This document shows, one piece after another, positions 1 through 5,699 of a stretch of DNA of 29,599 nt; within the stretch, counting starts at the first letter, position 1; each line of letters starts with the position of its first letter. The notes beneath the pieces are model-generated. The model worked only from the letters and a program-made list of their open reading frames with translations, was not told where the DNA came from and made no database searches. A program made the translations under genes and the position numbers. Origin of the DNA: an uncultured Lachnospiraceae bacterium (lineage in GTDB: Bacteria; Bacillota; Clostridia; Lachnospirales; Lachnospiraceae); assembly GCA_910578885.1 (NCBI GenBank), contig CAJTSH010000035.1, positions 1-29,599 of the forward strand. The letters are read 5' to 3'.

Positions 1-36
1 TGATTATACATCAAATCCTTGAGTAAAAGGTGTCAA

Positions 37-213
37 CTAAAATGATACAACATCATTCTTTATCGGGGCGTTGGCTACCTTAAAGATAATCTCGTCAACG
101 CAGTCCCCGTATTTGTCTTGCCGTATAAGCTGATTTTTCAGCTCCACAAGGCTATGTAAAAGCAATGTTCTTGCTTGGCTATCCACATATATGTGAGTTT
201 TCTTTTCTCTCAT
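37..213 (-). CDS. Small conserved-type hypothetical protein of mobile elements
   Basis: A 58-residue protein beginning MREKKTHIYVD and ending in KNDVVSF. The start at 213 is chosen because an AAGGAGGT Shine-Dalgarno lies 9 bases upstream; the frame stays open to 276 but without such a site. It is charged, with no membrane segment or cysteine motif, and has a central LVELKNQLI-type helix and a VDEIIFKVANAP tail. From memory, short proteins of this shape (MxEKKTHIY, a leucine-rich helix, then a DxxDELI-like motif) occur in integrative and mobilisable elements of gut Clostridia, but no function is known to me. It has its own promoter-like sequence upstream. Its position left of the cotJC break supports the view that 1-484 is mobile DNA. 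The existence of the gene is well supported; its role is unknown. Confidence 0.7.
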   Translation of the reverse strand: MREKKTHIYVDSQARTLLLHSLVELKNQLIRQDKYGDCVDEIIFKVANAPIKNDVVSF

Positions 214-238
214 AGGACATTGACCTCCTTGCAACTTC

Positions 239-268
239 ATTATATTATAAAGGCAGTTCATCTTGCAA
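239..268 (-). promoter_or_regulatory. Sigma-A-like promoter of the small gene at 37-213
   Basis: On the minus strand a TTGCAA -35 box (263-268) is followed after 18 bases by TATAAT (239-244). A second, overlapping TATAAT at 244-249 would give a spacing of only 13 and is less likely. The ribosome binding site AAGGAGGT follows directly. The call rests on motif match only. Confidence 0.5.
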
Positions 269-279
269 AGGTACAAAAC

Positions 280-484
280 TCATGCGACAGGAATGGCACA
301 ATAGATGTTGATTTCACGCTGAGAGCCTTGTCCAATAGCAGTAGGTTGCTCGGCGTATGCATAATGATTGCTTTTTCCGTACCTTGTGGGCTTGTCCTCC
401 GTTGTAAATTCACCCATCCAAAAGCCCATAAATAGCGGCTGTTCAGACGATTTGGGGAAATGGAACATTTCTAAGGCTTCTGTA
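280..484 (-). pseudogene. Remnant of an unidentified coding sequence up to the cotJC break
   Basis: On the minus strand the frame is open and protein-like from the break at 484 to a stop at 280. It includes the segments FMGFWMGEFTTEDKP and EQPTAIGQGSQREINIYC and ends CAIPVA. I do not recognise the family. No convincing ribosome binding site precedes any ATG in it, and upstream the frame runs straight into the antisense of cotJC. If real, it is therefore the 3' end of a gene truncated or fused at the junction. It may belong to the same mobile element as the gene at 37-213, which follows it on the same strand. It could also be chance open frame. Confidence 0.3.
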
Positions 485-708
485 GGTACAGAAGAGCTGG
501 CGCATCTGGAAATGATAGGCGCCATTGTCTATCAGCTTACCAAGAACCTCTCTCCCGAAGAAATCAAAGCCTCCGGCTTTGACAGATACTATGTAGACCA
601 TACCCTCGCCCTGTGGCCGCAGGCCGCTGGAGGTATCCCTTTTAATGCATGTGAATTCCAGTCCAAAGGCGATCCAATTACGGATTTGTTTGAGGATATG
701 GCAGCAGA
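485..708 (+). pseudogene. cotJC: CotJC (manganese-catalase-like spore coat protein), central fragment
   Basis: The frame from 485 reads GTEELAHLEM and continues through SKGDPITDLFEDMAA. This is the central part of CotJC, a ferritin-fold protein of the manganese catalase family found in the inner spore coat. The ExxH metal-ligand motif is present in GTEELAHLE. Two things are wrong with the gene. Its N-terminal roughly 70-75 residues are absent: homology begins abruptly at 485 after unrelated sequence. Its 3' part is displaced to 3818-4013 by an inserted element. There are no internal stops or frameshifts in the fragment, so it is not decaying visibly. That fits a gene that is restored by recombination or only recently broken. 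The identity is clear from the motifs and from the matching 3' half. Confidence 0.85.
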
Positions 709-733
709 CGGTGCAAGAATAAAAAAACAACTT
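701..733 (+). other. attL of the cotJC element
   Basis: The core GCAGCAGA (701-708) joins cotJC on the left to the element's right attP arm at 712-733, which begins TGCAAGAATAAAA and ends CAACTT. The arm is the inverted partner of the arm at 3791-3812. The stop codon of the minus-strand lipoprotein gene lies just beyond it at 736. Confidence 0.8.
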
Positions 734-735
734 TC

Positions 736-1839
736 CTACCACTCTGTAGCATCTTCACCATAGTATTCTTCCTGCGATACCTCTTCGACCTTTGCGGAAT
801 CATACAGAAAATCAATAATTTTCTCACGTGTCAGCATATTGACAATGGATGCCATTCCATAGTCGGCTTCAAACTCCTCCAATGAGTCATATCCATACTC
901 TGTTGCCATTGCTCCTGCTTCTTCTTTATAGGTGCTGTCTGTAATCTGCAGACCTTCCTCTTCTGCAATCGCCTGAACAACCAGAATCTCATTTACCGAG
1001 CTTATTACAATACTCTCAAGATCTTCCTCACTCATATTTTCGGCAAGAAATTCATCCAACTCCATTCCATTAAACTCTGCAAAGAATTGATAGCTCTCCA
1101 TCGTCTCATTGTAGCACAGATCGTATATTGCCTGTGGATATCCGCTAATTGTGGCATTCTCGACAGCCTGTATCAACGCATCCTCTCCCGCTGCCATAAC
1201 AGCCTCCTCCTGAGAAGAATCCAACAGTTCCTCCCTTATCGCCTTCTCATAATCCTCTACCGTAGTGTATTCCGATATGCTGGCTACAAATGCGTCATTA
1301 TACTCCGGCACTGTCACTTCGTTAACTGAGTTTATCACAACCTTGAATTCTGCCTCTTTTCCCCCAACTTCCTCATCATAGTCTTCTGGAAAGGTAAGTG
1401 AAAATGTTACCGTCTCACCGGTATTCTTCCCAATCAAATTAGCTTCAAATTCCTCGAGAAACCCTCCTTCGCCTAAGACGAACTCATAATCCGAATCACT
1501 TCCGCCTTCAAATTCCTCCCCGCCGATCGTTCCGGTATAGTCAATATTGACACTATCACCCTCTTTTGCCGCCCGGTCCGTAATCTCACGATATTCAGCG
1601 TTCTCATCCAACATCTCCTGAATATACATCTCCATATCTTCATCCGAAACAGACGCAATCGGACGCTGTATCTCTAAATTCTTATAATCCCCCAGCTTGA
1701 CATAATCTTCCACTTCATAATTCAGTGCCTCTTCCGTGCTGGTCAGCGAGTTATCTTCCTTGTTACCCTTTCCGCATCCCGCCGCCGTTACAACTCCTGC
1801 CAAAAACAATGCTGTCAATAAATAATTACATTTTCTCAT
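736..1839 (-). CDS. Trigger-factor-like peptidyl-prolyl isomerase lipoprotein
   Basis: A 367-residue protein with an N-terminal signal peptide and a lipobox (VTAAGC, lipidated Cys22), so it should be anchored on the outer face of the membrane. An FKBP-type isomerase domain follows at about residues 90-170, with motifs GDSVNIDYTG, GEEFEGG and a VGGKEAEF strand. After it comes a trigger-factor C-terminal helical domain (about 175-345) containing VPEYNDAFVA. The ribosome-binding N-terminal domain of true trigger factor is missing, so this is a secreted foldase of the PrsA sort in role rather than a ribosome-bound chaperone. The tail is acidic. The start has a GAGAGG site upstream. It is the only obvious cargo gene of the cotJC element, and is transcribed against the recombinase. 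Lipoproteins of this type are common in Lachnospiraceae chromosomes; finding one inside a small recombinase element is unusual. Confidence 0.85.
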   Translation of the reverse strand: MRKCNYLLTALFLAGVVTAAGCGKGNKEDNSLTSTEEALNYEVEDYVKLGDYKNLEIQRPIASVSDEDMEMYIQEMLDENAEYREITDRAAKEGDSVNIDYTGTIGGEEFEGGSDSDYEFVLGEGGFLEEFEANLIGKNTGETVTFSLTFPEDYDEEVGGKEAEFKVVINSVNEVTVPEYNDAFVASISEYTTVEDYEKAIREELLDSSQEEAVMAAGEDALIQAVENATISGYPQAIYDLCYNETMESYQFFAEFNGMELDEFLAENMSEEDLESIVISSVNEILVVQAIAEEEGLQITDSTYKEEAGAMATEYGYDSLEEFEADYGMASIVNMLTREKIIDFLYDSAKVEEVSQEEYYGEDATEW

Positions 1840-1952
1840 ATTGTTACCTCTCTCGTTCCTGCTTATTGTACTCTAGATCCTAACACCGACCATATTAAAA
1901 TCATTCTTATTTTAACAAAGACAGAAACCGGAAGTCAATCTATAATCATGAA

Positions 1953-1981
1953 ACTTTCACATTTTCCAAACGCATAACGTA
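1953..1981 (+). promoter_or_regulatory. Possible mother-cell (sigma-K/E-like) promoter for the recombinase
   Basis: CATAACGTA at 1973-1981 fits the sigma-K -10 consensus CATAnnnTA and, apart from spacing, the sigma-E -10. An AC dinucleotide lies 18 bases upstream at 1953-1954; the sigma-K -35 element is a minimal AC at 16-17 bases. No good sigma-A promoter is seen in the 200-base gap between the divergent lipoprotein and recombinase genes on this strand. The motif is short and degenerate, so this is a suggestion only. Confidence 0.25.
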
Positions 1982-2042
1982 CAGGCTAAGACCCATATGC
2001 TTTCTCAAGAAAACAAAAGGATGGTGATTCGTTCTGGGACGG

Positions 2043-2216
2043 ATGGAAACCAAAATTGTCTGTAAAAATATTTTCAGAAGCGGCGAAAACATGATTTCAA
2101 AAGATGAATTTACCAGACAATGGGCAGCACTTATCAATCAATGGGAGAGGCAAAAGGAAAACAGCATGCAAAACCAAGCGGACATCTGCTGCGGCATGCC
2201 CGATACGCCTTCATGA
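2043..2216 (+). CDS. Small protein translationally coupled to the serine recombinase
   Basis: A short frame runs from ATG at 2043 (57 residues), or more conservatively ATG at 2091 (41 residues), and ends MPDTPS with TGA at 2214-2216. The core segment MISKDEFTRQWAALINQWERQ forms an amphipathic helix. It resembles small proteins I associate with serine recombinase operons of Clostridia, but I cannot name a family. Its stop overlaps the recombinase ATG as ATGA (2213-2216), the classic arrangement for translational coupling. The recombinase itself lacks a Shine-Dalgarno, so ribosomes must arrive through this ORF. Neither ATG has a strong ribosome binding site; which one is used is uncertain. Confidence 0.55.
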   Translation: METKIVCKNIFRSGENMISKDEFTRQWAALINQWERQKENSMQNQADICCGMPDTPS

Positions 2217-3766
2217 AAGCCGCCATCTACTGCCGCTTATCCGAAGAAGATAAAAACAAGCAGACACCTGCTGCCGACAGCGAAAGCATACAGAACCAGA
2301 AATCCATGCTGCAAAATTTTGCCCTCGAACAAGGCTGGGAAGTATACCGCATATACAGCGACGACGACTATACCGGTTCTGACCGGAAACGCCCGGAATT
2401 CAACCGCCTGTTGGAAGACGCCAAAATGCGGAAATTTGAGATTGTTTTGTGTAAGACCCAATCCCGGTTTACCCGCGAATTAGAGCTTGTAGAAAAATAT
2501 ATCCACGGTCTTTTTCCTATCTGGGGCATTCGTTTTATCAGCATTGTAGACAACGCAGACACCGCAAACAGAGGAAACAAAAAGTCCAGACAGATTAACG
2601 GTCTGGTAAATGAATGGTACTTAGAGGACATGTCAGAAAGCATCAAAAGCGTATTGAACGACAAACGTAAGAAAGGTATCCACATCGGCGCATTTGCCCT
2701 CTATGGCTATAAGAAAGACCCCGACCAAAAAGGGCATTTGATTATAGATGAAGAAGCTGCCGCCGTTGTCCGGGAAGTATTTACCCTATTTTCACAAGGC
2801 TACGGAAAAACAGCCATTGCACGCCTCTTAAACGACCGTAACATTCCAAATCCAACCGAATATAAACGTATCCACGGTCTGAGATACCAACAGCCTAAAA
2901 TGAAAAACAGCGCTCTCTGGAAATACTCTGCCATCGCCAACATGCTGAATAATGAAATTTATATCGGCAACATGGTGCAGGGAAAATACGGGAGCATCTC
3001 CTATAAGACCAGACAAAACAAGCCCCGTCCCCAAAGCGAATGGTATCGCGTCGAGGGAACACATGAACCAATTATTGAACGAGAGCTGTGGAACAGCGTG
3101 CAGACCCTGTTAGCGCAGCGTACAAAGCCCTTTTCCACAGGTGAAATCGGATTATTTGCGGGAAAAGCCAAATGCGCAAACTGCGGCTATACCATGCGTT
3201 CTTCCAAAAGCCGTAATAAGCATTATTTACAGTGCTCCAACCGTCATGTTTCAAAGGATGCCTGCATCGGCTCTTTTATTTCTGTAGAAAAATTGGAAAT
3301 TGCCGTAACCACGGAGTTGAACCGCCTGTCTGCAAAGTATCTTGACAAAGAAGCTTTACAGAAACAGATTCGATTTGCAGGGCATTCAGAAAAAAAGATA
3401 GAACATCTGAAAACCGAGATTTCCCTGCACCAAAAAAGAAGTGCGGAATATGCTAAATGCCTTCGCGAATTGTATGTTGACAAAGTAAGAGGTGTAATTT
3501 CAGAAAATGACTATCTTTCGTTTTCCAAAGATTTCAGCATGGAAAAAGACCGTCTAATACGAATCACAGCAAATTATCAGCAACAGCTCAATAAATTGAC
3601 TGGATCAATACCCTCAAATAATAATTACGGGCAGCAAATTGAAGCGTACACCAGTCCCAGACACTTAACTAGAGAAATGGTTGAAAAGCTGATTGATTCC
3701 ATTACGATTGGTAAACGTATCCCTGGTACAGCAGAAGTGCCGGTTGAAATTCACTGGAACTTCTAA
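2213..3766 (+). CDS. Large serine recombinase (site-specific integrase/excisionase)
   Basis: A 517-residue large serine recombinase. The resolvase catalytic domain occupies about residues 1-150. It begins MKAAIYCRLSEED, with nucleophile Ser10 and Arg8, and has the SDDDYTGSDRKRPEF and TQSRFTREL motifs. The Recombinase domain (about 160-270) follows, with IHIGAFALYGYKKDP and the GYGKTAIARLLNDR helix. A zinc ribbon has Cys321, Cys324, Cys341 and Cys351. A coiled-coil region (about 375-460) and a short C-terminal beta tail ending VEIHWNF complete it. The frame is open back to 2120, but 2213 is chosen because it forms an ATGA overlap with the preceding ORF and starts exactly where family similarity does. 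All catalytic motifs are intact. The gene ends 25 bases before the right attachment arm, the usual place for attP. It most likely inserts and excises this element at cotJC. Confidence 0.95.
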   Translation: MKAAIYCRLSEEDKNKQTPAADSESIQNQKSMLQNFALEQGWEVYRIYSDDDYTGSDRKRPEFNRLLEDAKMRKFEIVLCKTQSRFTRELELVEKYIHGLFPIWGIRFISIVDNADTANRGNKKSRQINGLVNEWYLEDMSESIKSVLNDKRKKGIHIGAFALYGYKKDPDQKGHLIIDEEAAAVVREVFTLFSQGYGKTAIARLLNDRNIPNPTEYKRIHGLRYQQPKMKNSALWKYSAIANMLNNEIYIGNMVQGKYGSISYKTRQNKPRPQSEWYRVEGTHEPIIERELWNSVQTLLAQRTKPFSTGEIGLFAGKAKCANCGYTMRSSKSRNKHYLQCSNRHVSKDACIGSFISVEKLEIAVTTELNRLSAKYLDKEALQKQIRFAGHSEKKIEHLKTEISLHQKRSAEYAKCLRELYVDKVRGVISENDYLSFSKDFSMEKDRLIRITANYQQQLNKLTGSIPSNNNYGQQIEAYTSPRHLTREMVEKLIDSITIGKRIPGTAEVPVEIHWNF

Positions 3767-3790
3767 CGGAGCCGTCAGGCTTTCATCCAT

Positions 3791-3817
3791 AAGTTGTTCT
3801 TTTCTCCTTGCAGCAGA
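3791..3817 (+). other. attR of the cotJC element
   Basis: The left attP arm (3791-3812) begins AAGTTGTTCTTTTCTCCTTG and runs into the core GCAGCAGA (3810-3817). After the core, cotJC resumes in frame with GAG CAG AAG (Glu-Gln-Lys). The arm pairs with 712-733 as an inverted repeat. Confidence 0.8.
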
Positions 3818-4013
3818 GCAGAAGGCAAGAACGACCTATGACAATATTCTCCGTCTCGTCAAAGATCAGGAGGTTGCAGACCCGATTCGCTTCCTGCGTC
3901 AGCGCGAAATCGTGCACTTCCAGCGTTTCGGCGAAGCCTTAAGTATTGTTCAAGACAGCTTAAACCCTAAAAACTTCTATGCTTTTAACCCGGAATTCGA
4001 TAAATGCAAATAA
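3818..4013 (+). pseudogene. cotJC: CotJC, C-terminal fragment
   Basis: After the right core the frame reads EQKARTTYDNILRLVKD and then REIVHFQRFGEALSIVQDS, ending in FNPEFDKCK. This is the second half of the ferritin-like fold of CotJC, including the second ExxH metal-ligand motif (EIVH) and the HFQRFGEAL helix. Joined to 485-708 it gives an uninterrupted CotJC of at least 139 residues lacking only the N-terminal third. No start codon or ribosome binding site precedes it here, so it is presumably expressed only when the element is excised. A perfect 14-bp inverted repeat follows the stop. Confidence 0.85.
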
Positions 4014-4029
4014 ACAGGACTCCTTAGCC

Positions 4030-4079
4030 GAATTAGGCTCCGCTACCGAAAGCAGCCGCTTTGTGGCGGAGCCTAATTC
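4030..4079 (+). terminator. Strong hairpin after cotJC
   Basis: GAATTAGGCTCCGC (4030-4043) and GCGGAGCCTAATTC (4066-4079) form a perfect 14-bp stem with a 22-base loop, 16 bases after the cotJC stop. There is no T-tract directly after it, so it may be an mRNA-stabilising hairpin or a weak terminator rather than a classical one. Confidence 0.5.
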
Positions 4080-4130
4080 CTTATGGCAGGGAATGACATT
4101 TTTTTCATCCCAAATTATGAATAAAATCTA

Positions 4131-4159
4131 TTGCAAAATGTCTCCAGATTCCTTATGAT
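4131..4159 (+). promoter_or_regulatory. Sigma-A promoter of the chemoreceptor gene
   Basis: TTGCAA (4131-4136), a 17-base spacer and TATGAT (4154-4159) form a good vegetative promoter, with a start near 4166. Two inverted repeats lie between this and the coding start. Confidence 0.6.
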
Positions 4160-4170
4160 AGAATTATATG

Positions 4171-4205
4171 TGATACATTGGCATGTACGTTGCCAAATGA
4201 TACAT
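4171..4205 (+). promoter_or_regulatory. Operator-like inverted repeat flanked by direct repeats
   Basis: TTGGCA (4178-4183) and TGCCAA (4191-4196) form an inverted repeat around TGTACGT. It is bracketed by two copies of TGATACAT (4171-4178 and 4198-4205). Its place just downstream of the predicted transcription start suits a repressor-binding site. No regulator gene is adjacent, so the binding protein is unknown. Confidence 0.4.
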
Positions 4206-4211
4206 AGTAAC

Positions 4212-4232
4212 GATATCTGACGTGCAGATATC
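4212..4232 (+). promoter_or_regulatory. Leader hairpin or second operator
   Basis: GATATCTG (4212-4219) and CAGATATC (4225-4232) form a perfect 8-bp palindrome with a 5-base centre in the mRNA leader of the chemoreceptor. It ends 31 bases before the chosen start and could act at the DNA or RNA level. Confidence 0.4.
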
Positions 4233-4263
4233 CCCAAAAACAACAGAAAATGAGGATAACAAC

Positions 4264-5628
4264 ATGGGTATTGGAAAGAACAAAGCGGCAATCAAGGCAA
4301 TCTCAGAATTAAAAGAGGCTGATTACTCTAAGGAACCGGAACTGAATGGTATTTATCAGAGGCTTCGAAATGGAAGAAAGCAGTTTGCAGAGCTTCTTGA
4401 AAAAAATATCAAAACCGTTATGCAGATCAGTTCCCTAGATTTAACCATGCAGCATGAAACAGAAAAAATCATTGACATTTCCCGAAATGTAGAAAAAGCA
4501 ACCGAGACAATTTTCGGGACATCCGCAAATGAATCCGGCTATTCCGGACAATCAAACAACCAGCATGAAGAGTTAACCAACACAATTATCCGGGTTTCTG
4601 AGGAAACCGATCAAGTGTATCGCAAAATAGAAACCGGGCAGAACGAATTGACAGCTATCAAGGAGCTTTCCAGTCAAACGATTGCTATGTCCCTTGAAAT
4701 GCAGAAGGATATGGACGAACTGCTTAAAGTGATAGAAAATATGCACAAAGTCATCTCCGGCATTGATTCCATATCCATGCAGACGAACCTGCTGGCATTA
4801 AACGCATCCATCGAGGCGGCAAGAGCCGGTACTGCCGGCAAAGGTTTTGCCGTTGTAGCCGGCGAAATCCGCGGACTGGCGGAAGAAACCCAGCGGCTGA
4901 CCGGCGACATGGGGAAATTCGTCGAAGACGTGAAAAGTGCGTCCGAAAAAAGTGCAGAAAGCGCCAGAAACGCTATCACAGCTCTCGGAACCATATCAGA
5001 AAAATTTGAACATGTATGGGAATTAAACAATGAAAGCCAAAAACATGTGTCAATGGTCAACGAATCCATCAGCTCTATTGCGGCTGTCAGCGAAGAAATC
5101 AGCAGTTCTATGACAGAAATGGAAAACCAGCTGATGGACAGCACGAATTTTATGCGGCAGGTAGGTCATGAGCTGGCAAAAGCAACCACTCCGGTTGCCG
5201 ATATCGAAAAAACTCTGGATGAAACGGTAAAACAGATGGGAACCATGACGGAAGATGCATTCTTCCATCTGGAAAACAGAGAATTTGGCAGTTACGTAAA
5301 GAATGCAATTTCAGCCCATCACACATGGCTGAGCAATCTTGAGAAAATGGTGCAGGAACGCACAATATTGCCGCTGCAGCTGGACTCTTCCAAATGCGGA
5401 TTCGGACATTTTTATTATGCCATGAAGCCAACGATGCCGGATGTTCTGCCAATCTGGATTGCACTTGGCAGTAAGCACAAACGTTTCCATCGTTTCGGAG
5501 CAGAAGTCATTGAAGCATTGCGGCAGGAAGACTACTCCAAAGCAGAACAAATCTGTCAGGAAGCCAAAATTTTTTCCAAGGGATTGATTTCGGATATGGA
5601 ACGTATTCTTCAGATTATGGGAGGCTGA
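4264..5628 (+). CDS. Soluble methyl-accepting chemotaxis protein with C-terminal CZB zinc sensor
   Basis: A 454-residue chemoreceptor without signal peptide or membrane segments, so it is cytoplasmic. A long coiled coil leads to the conserved MCP hairpin tip at about residues 165-200 (MQTNLLALNASIEAARAG), the site that contacts CheA and CheW. After the return helix comes a CZB domain from about 347. Its zinc ligands are visible: His352 or His353 in SAHHTWLSNL, Cys378 in KCGFGHFYY, and His405 and His409 in HKRFHRFG. CZB domains are known to bind zinc and sense zinc or hypochlorous acid through the cysteine. The frame extends to a GTG at 4222, but ATG 4264 is preferred because GAGGATAA lies before it and the GTG sits inside a palindrome. 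No chemotaxis genes are adjacent. It has its own promoter. Confidence 0.9.
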   Translation: MGIGKNKAAIKAISELKEADYSKEPELNGIYQRLRNGRKQFAELLEKNIKTVMQISSLDLTMQHETEKIIDISRNVEKATETIFGTSANESGYSGQSNNQHEELTNTIIRVSEETDQVYRKIETGQNELTAIKELSSQTIAMSLEMQKDMDELLKVIENMHKVISGIDSISMQTNLLALNASIEAARAGTAGKGFAVVAGEIRGLAEETQRLTGDMGKFVEDVKSASEKSAESARNAITALGTISEKFEHVWELNNESQKHVSMVNESISSIAAVSEEISSSMTEMENQLMDSTNFMRQVGHELAKATTPVADIEKTLDETVKQMGTMTEDAFFHLENREFGSYVKNAISAHHTWLSNLEKMVQERTILPLQLDSSKCGFGHFYYAMKPTMPDVLPIWIALGSKHKRFHRFGAEVIEALRQEDYSKAEQICQEAKIFSKGLISDMERILQIMGG

Positions 5629-5646
5629 GTTTTTCCTGACTAAGAC

Positions 5647-5676
5647 AGCCGGCGCATGATTTTTCATACGCCGGCT
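5647..5676. terminator. Shared hairpin between convergent genes
   Basis: AGCCGGCGCATG (5647-5658) pairs with CATACGCCGGCT (5665-5676), a 12-bp stem with one mismatch and a T-rich 6-base loop. It lies between the convergent chemoreceptor and threonine ammonia-lyase genes and can serve both. T-tracts after the stem are weak on both strands. Confidence 0.6.
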
Positions 5677-5699
5677 TCTGTAATGTTCTATAATATGTT

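Larger units (their letters stand above)
709..3817. mobile_element. 3.1-kb serine-recombinase element inserted in cotJC (skin-like intervening element)
   Basis: The two cotJC fragments are in the same orientation and frame. The 8-bp sequence GCAGCAGA occurs at both junctions (701-708 and 3810-3817). Removing 3,109 bases between the two copies gives an uninterrupted reading from EDMAA into EQKARTTYDN. Joining the element ends recreates an attP with two 22-base arms (3791-3812 and 712-733) that match as an inverted repeat at about 19 of 22 positions, separated by 8 bases with GA at the exact centre. GA is within the shared core, as the crossover dinucleotide of a large serine recombinase must be. 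The element carries only a trigger-factor-like lipoprotein, a small coupled ORF and the recombinase. Known parallels are skin in sigK and SP-beta in spsM of Bacillus subtilis. Developmental excision here is inference. Confidence 0.85.

Noticed and set aside
3..36. TTGACA and TATAAT on the minus strand at the left edge
   Set aside because: The spacing is 22 bases, too long for a sigma-A promoter, and no gene is visible beyond the edge.
1946..2137. 63-residue open frame on the minus strand
   Set aside because: No ribosome binding site, no recognisable motif, and it overlaps the leader and small ORF of the recombinase.
4222..4263. GTG start for the chemoreceptor
   Set aside because: No ribosome binding site, and the codon lies within a palindrome; ATG 4264 has GAGG upstream.
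4674..5144. 156-residue antisense open frame in the chemoreceptor gene
   Set aside because: A shadow of the repetitive coiled-coil coding sequence on the other strand; serine-rich low-complexity protein without start signals.
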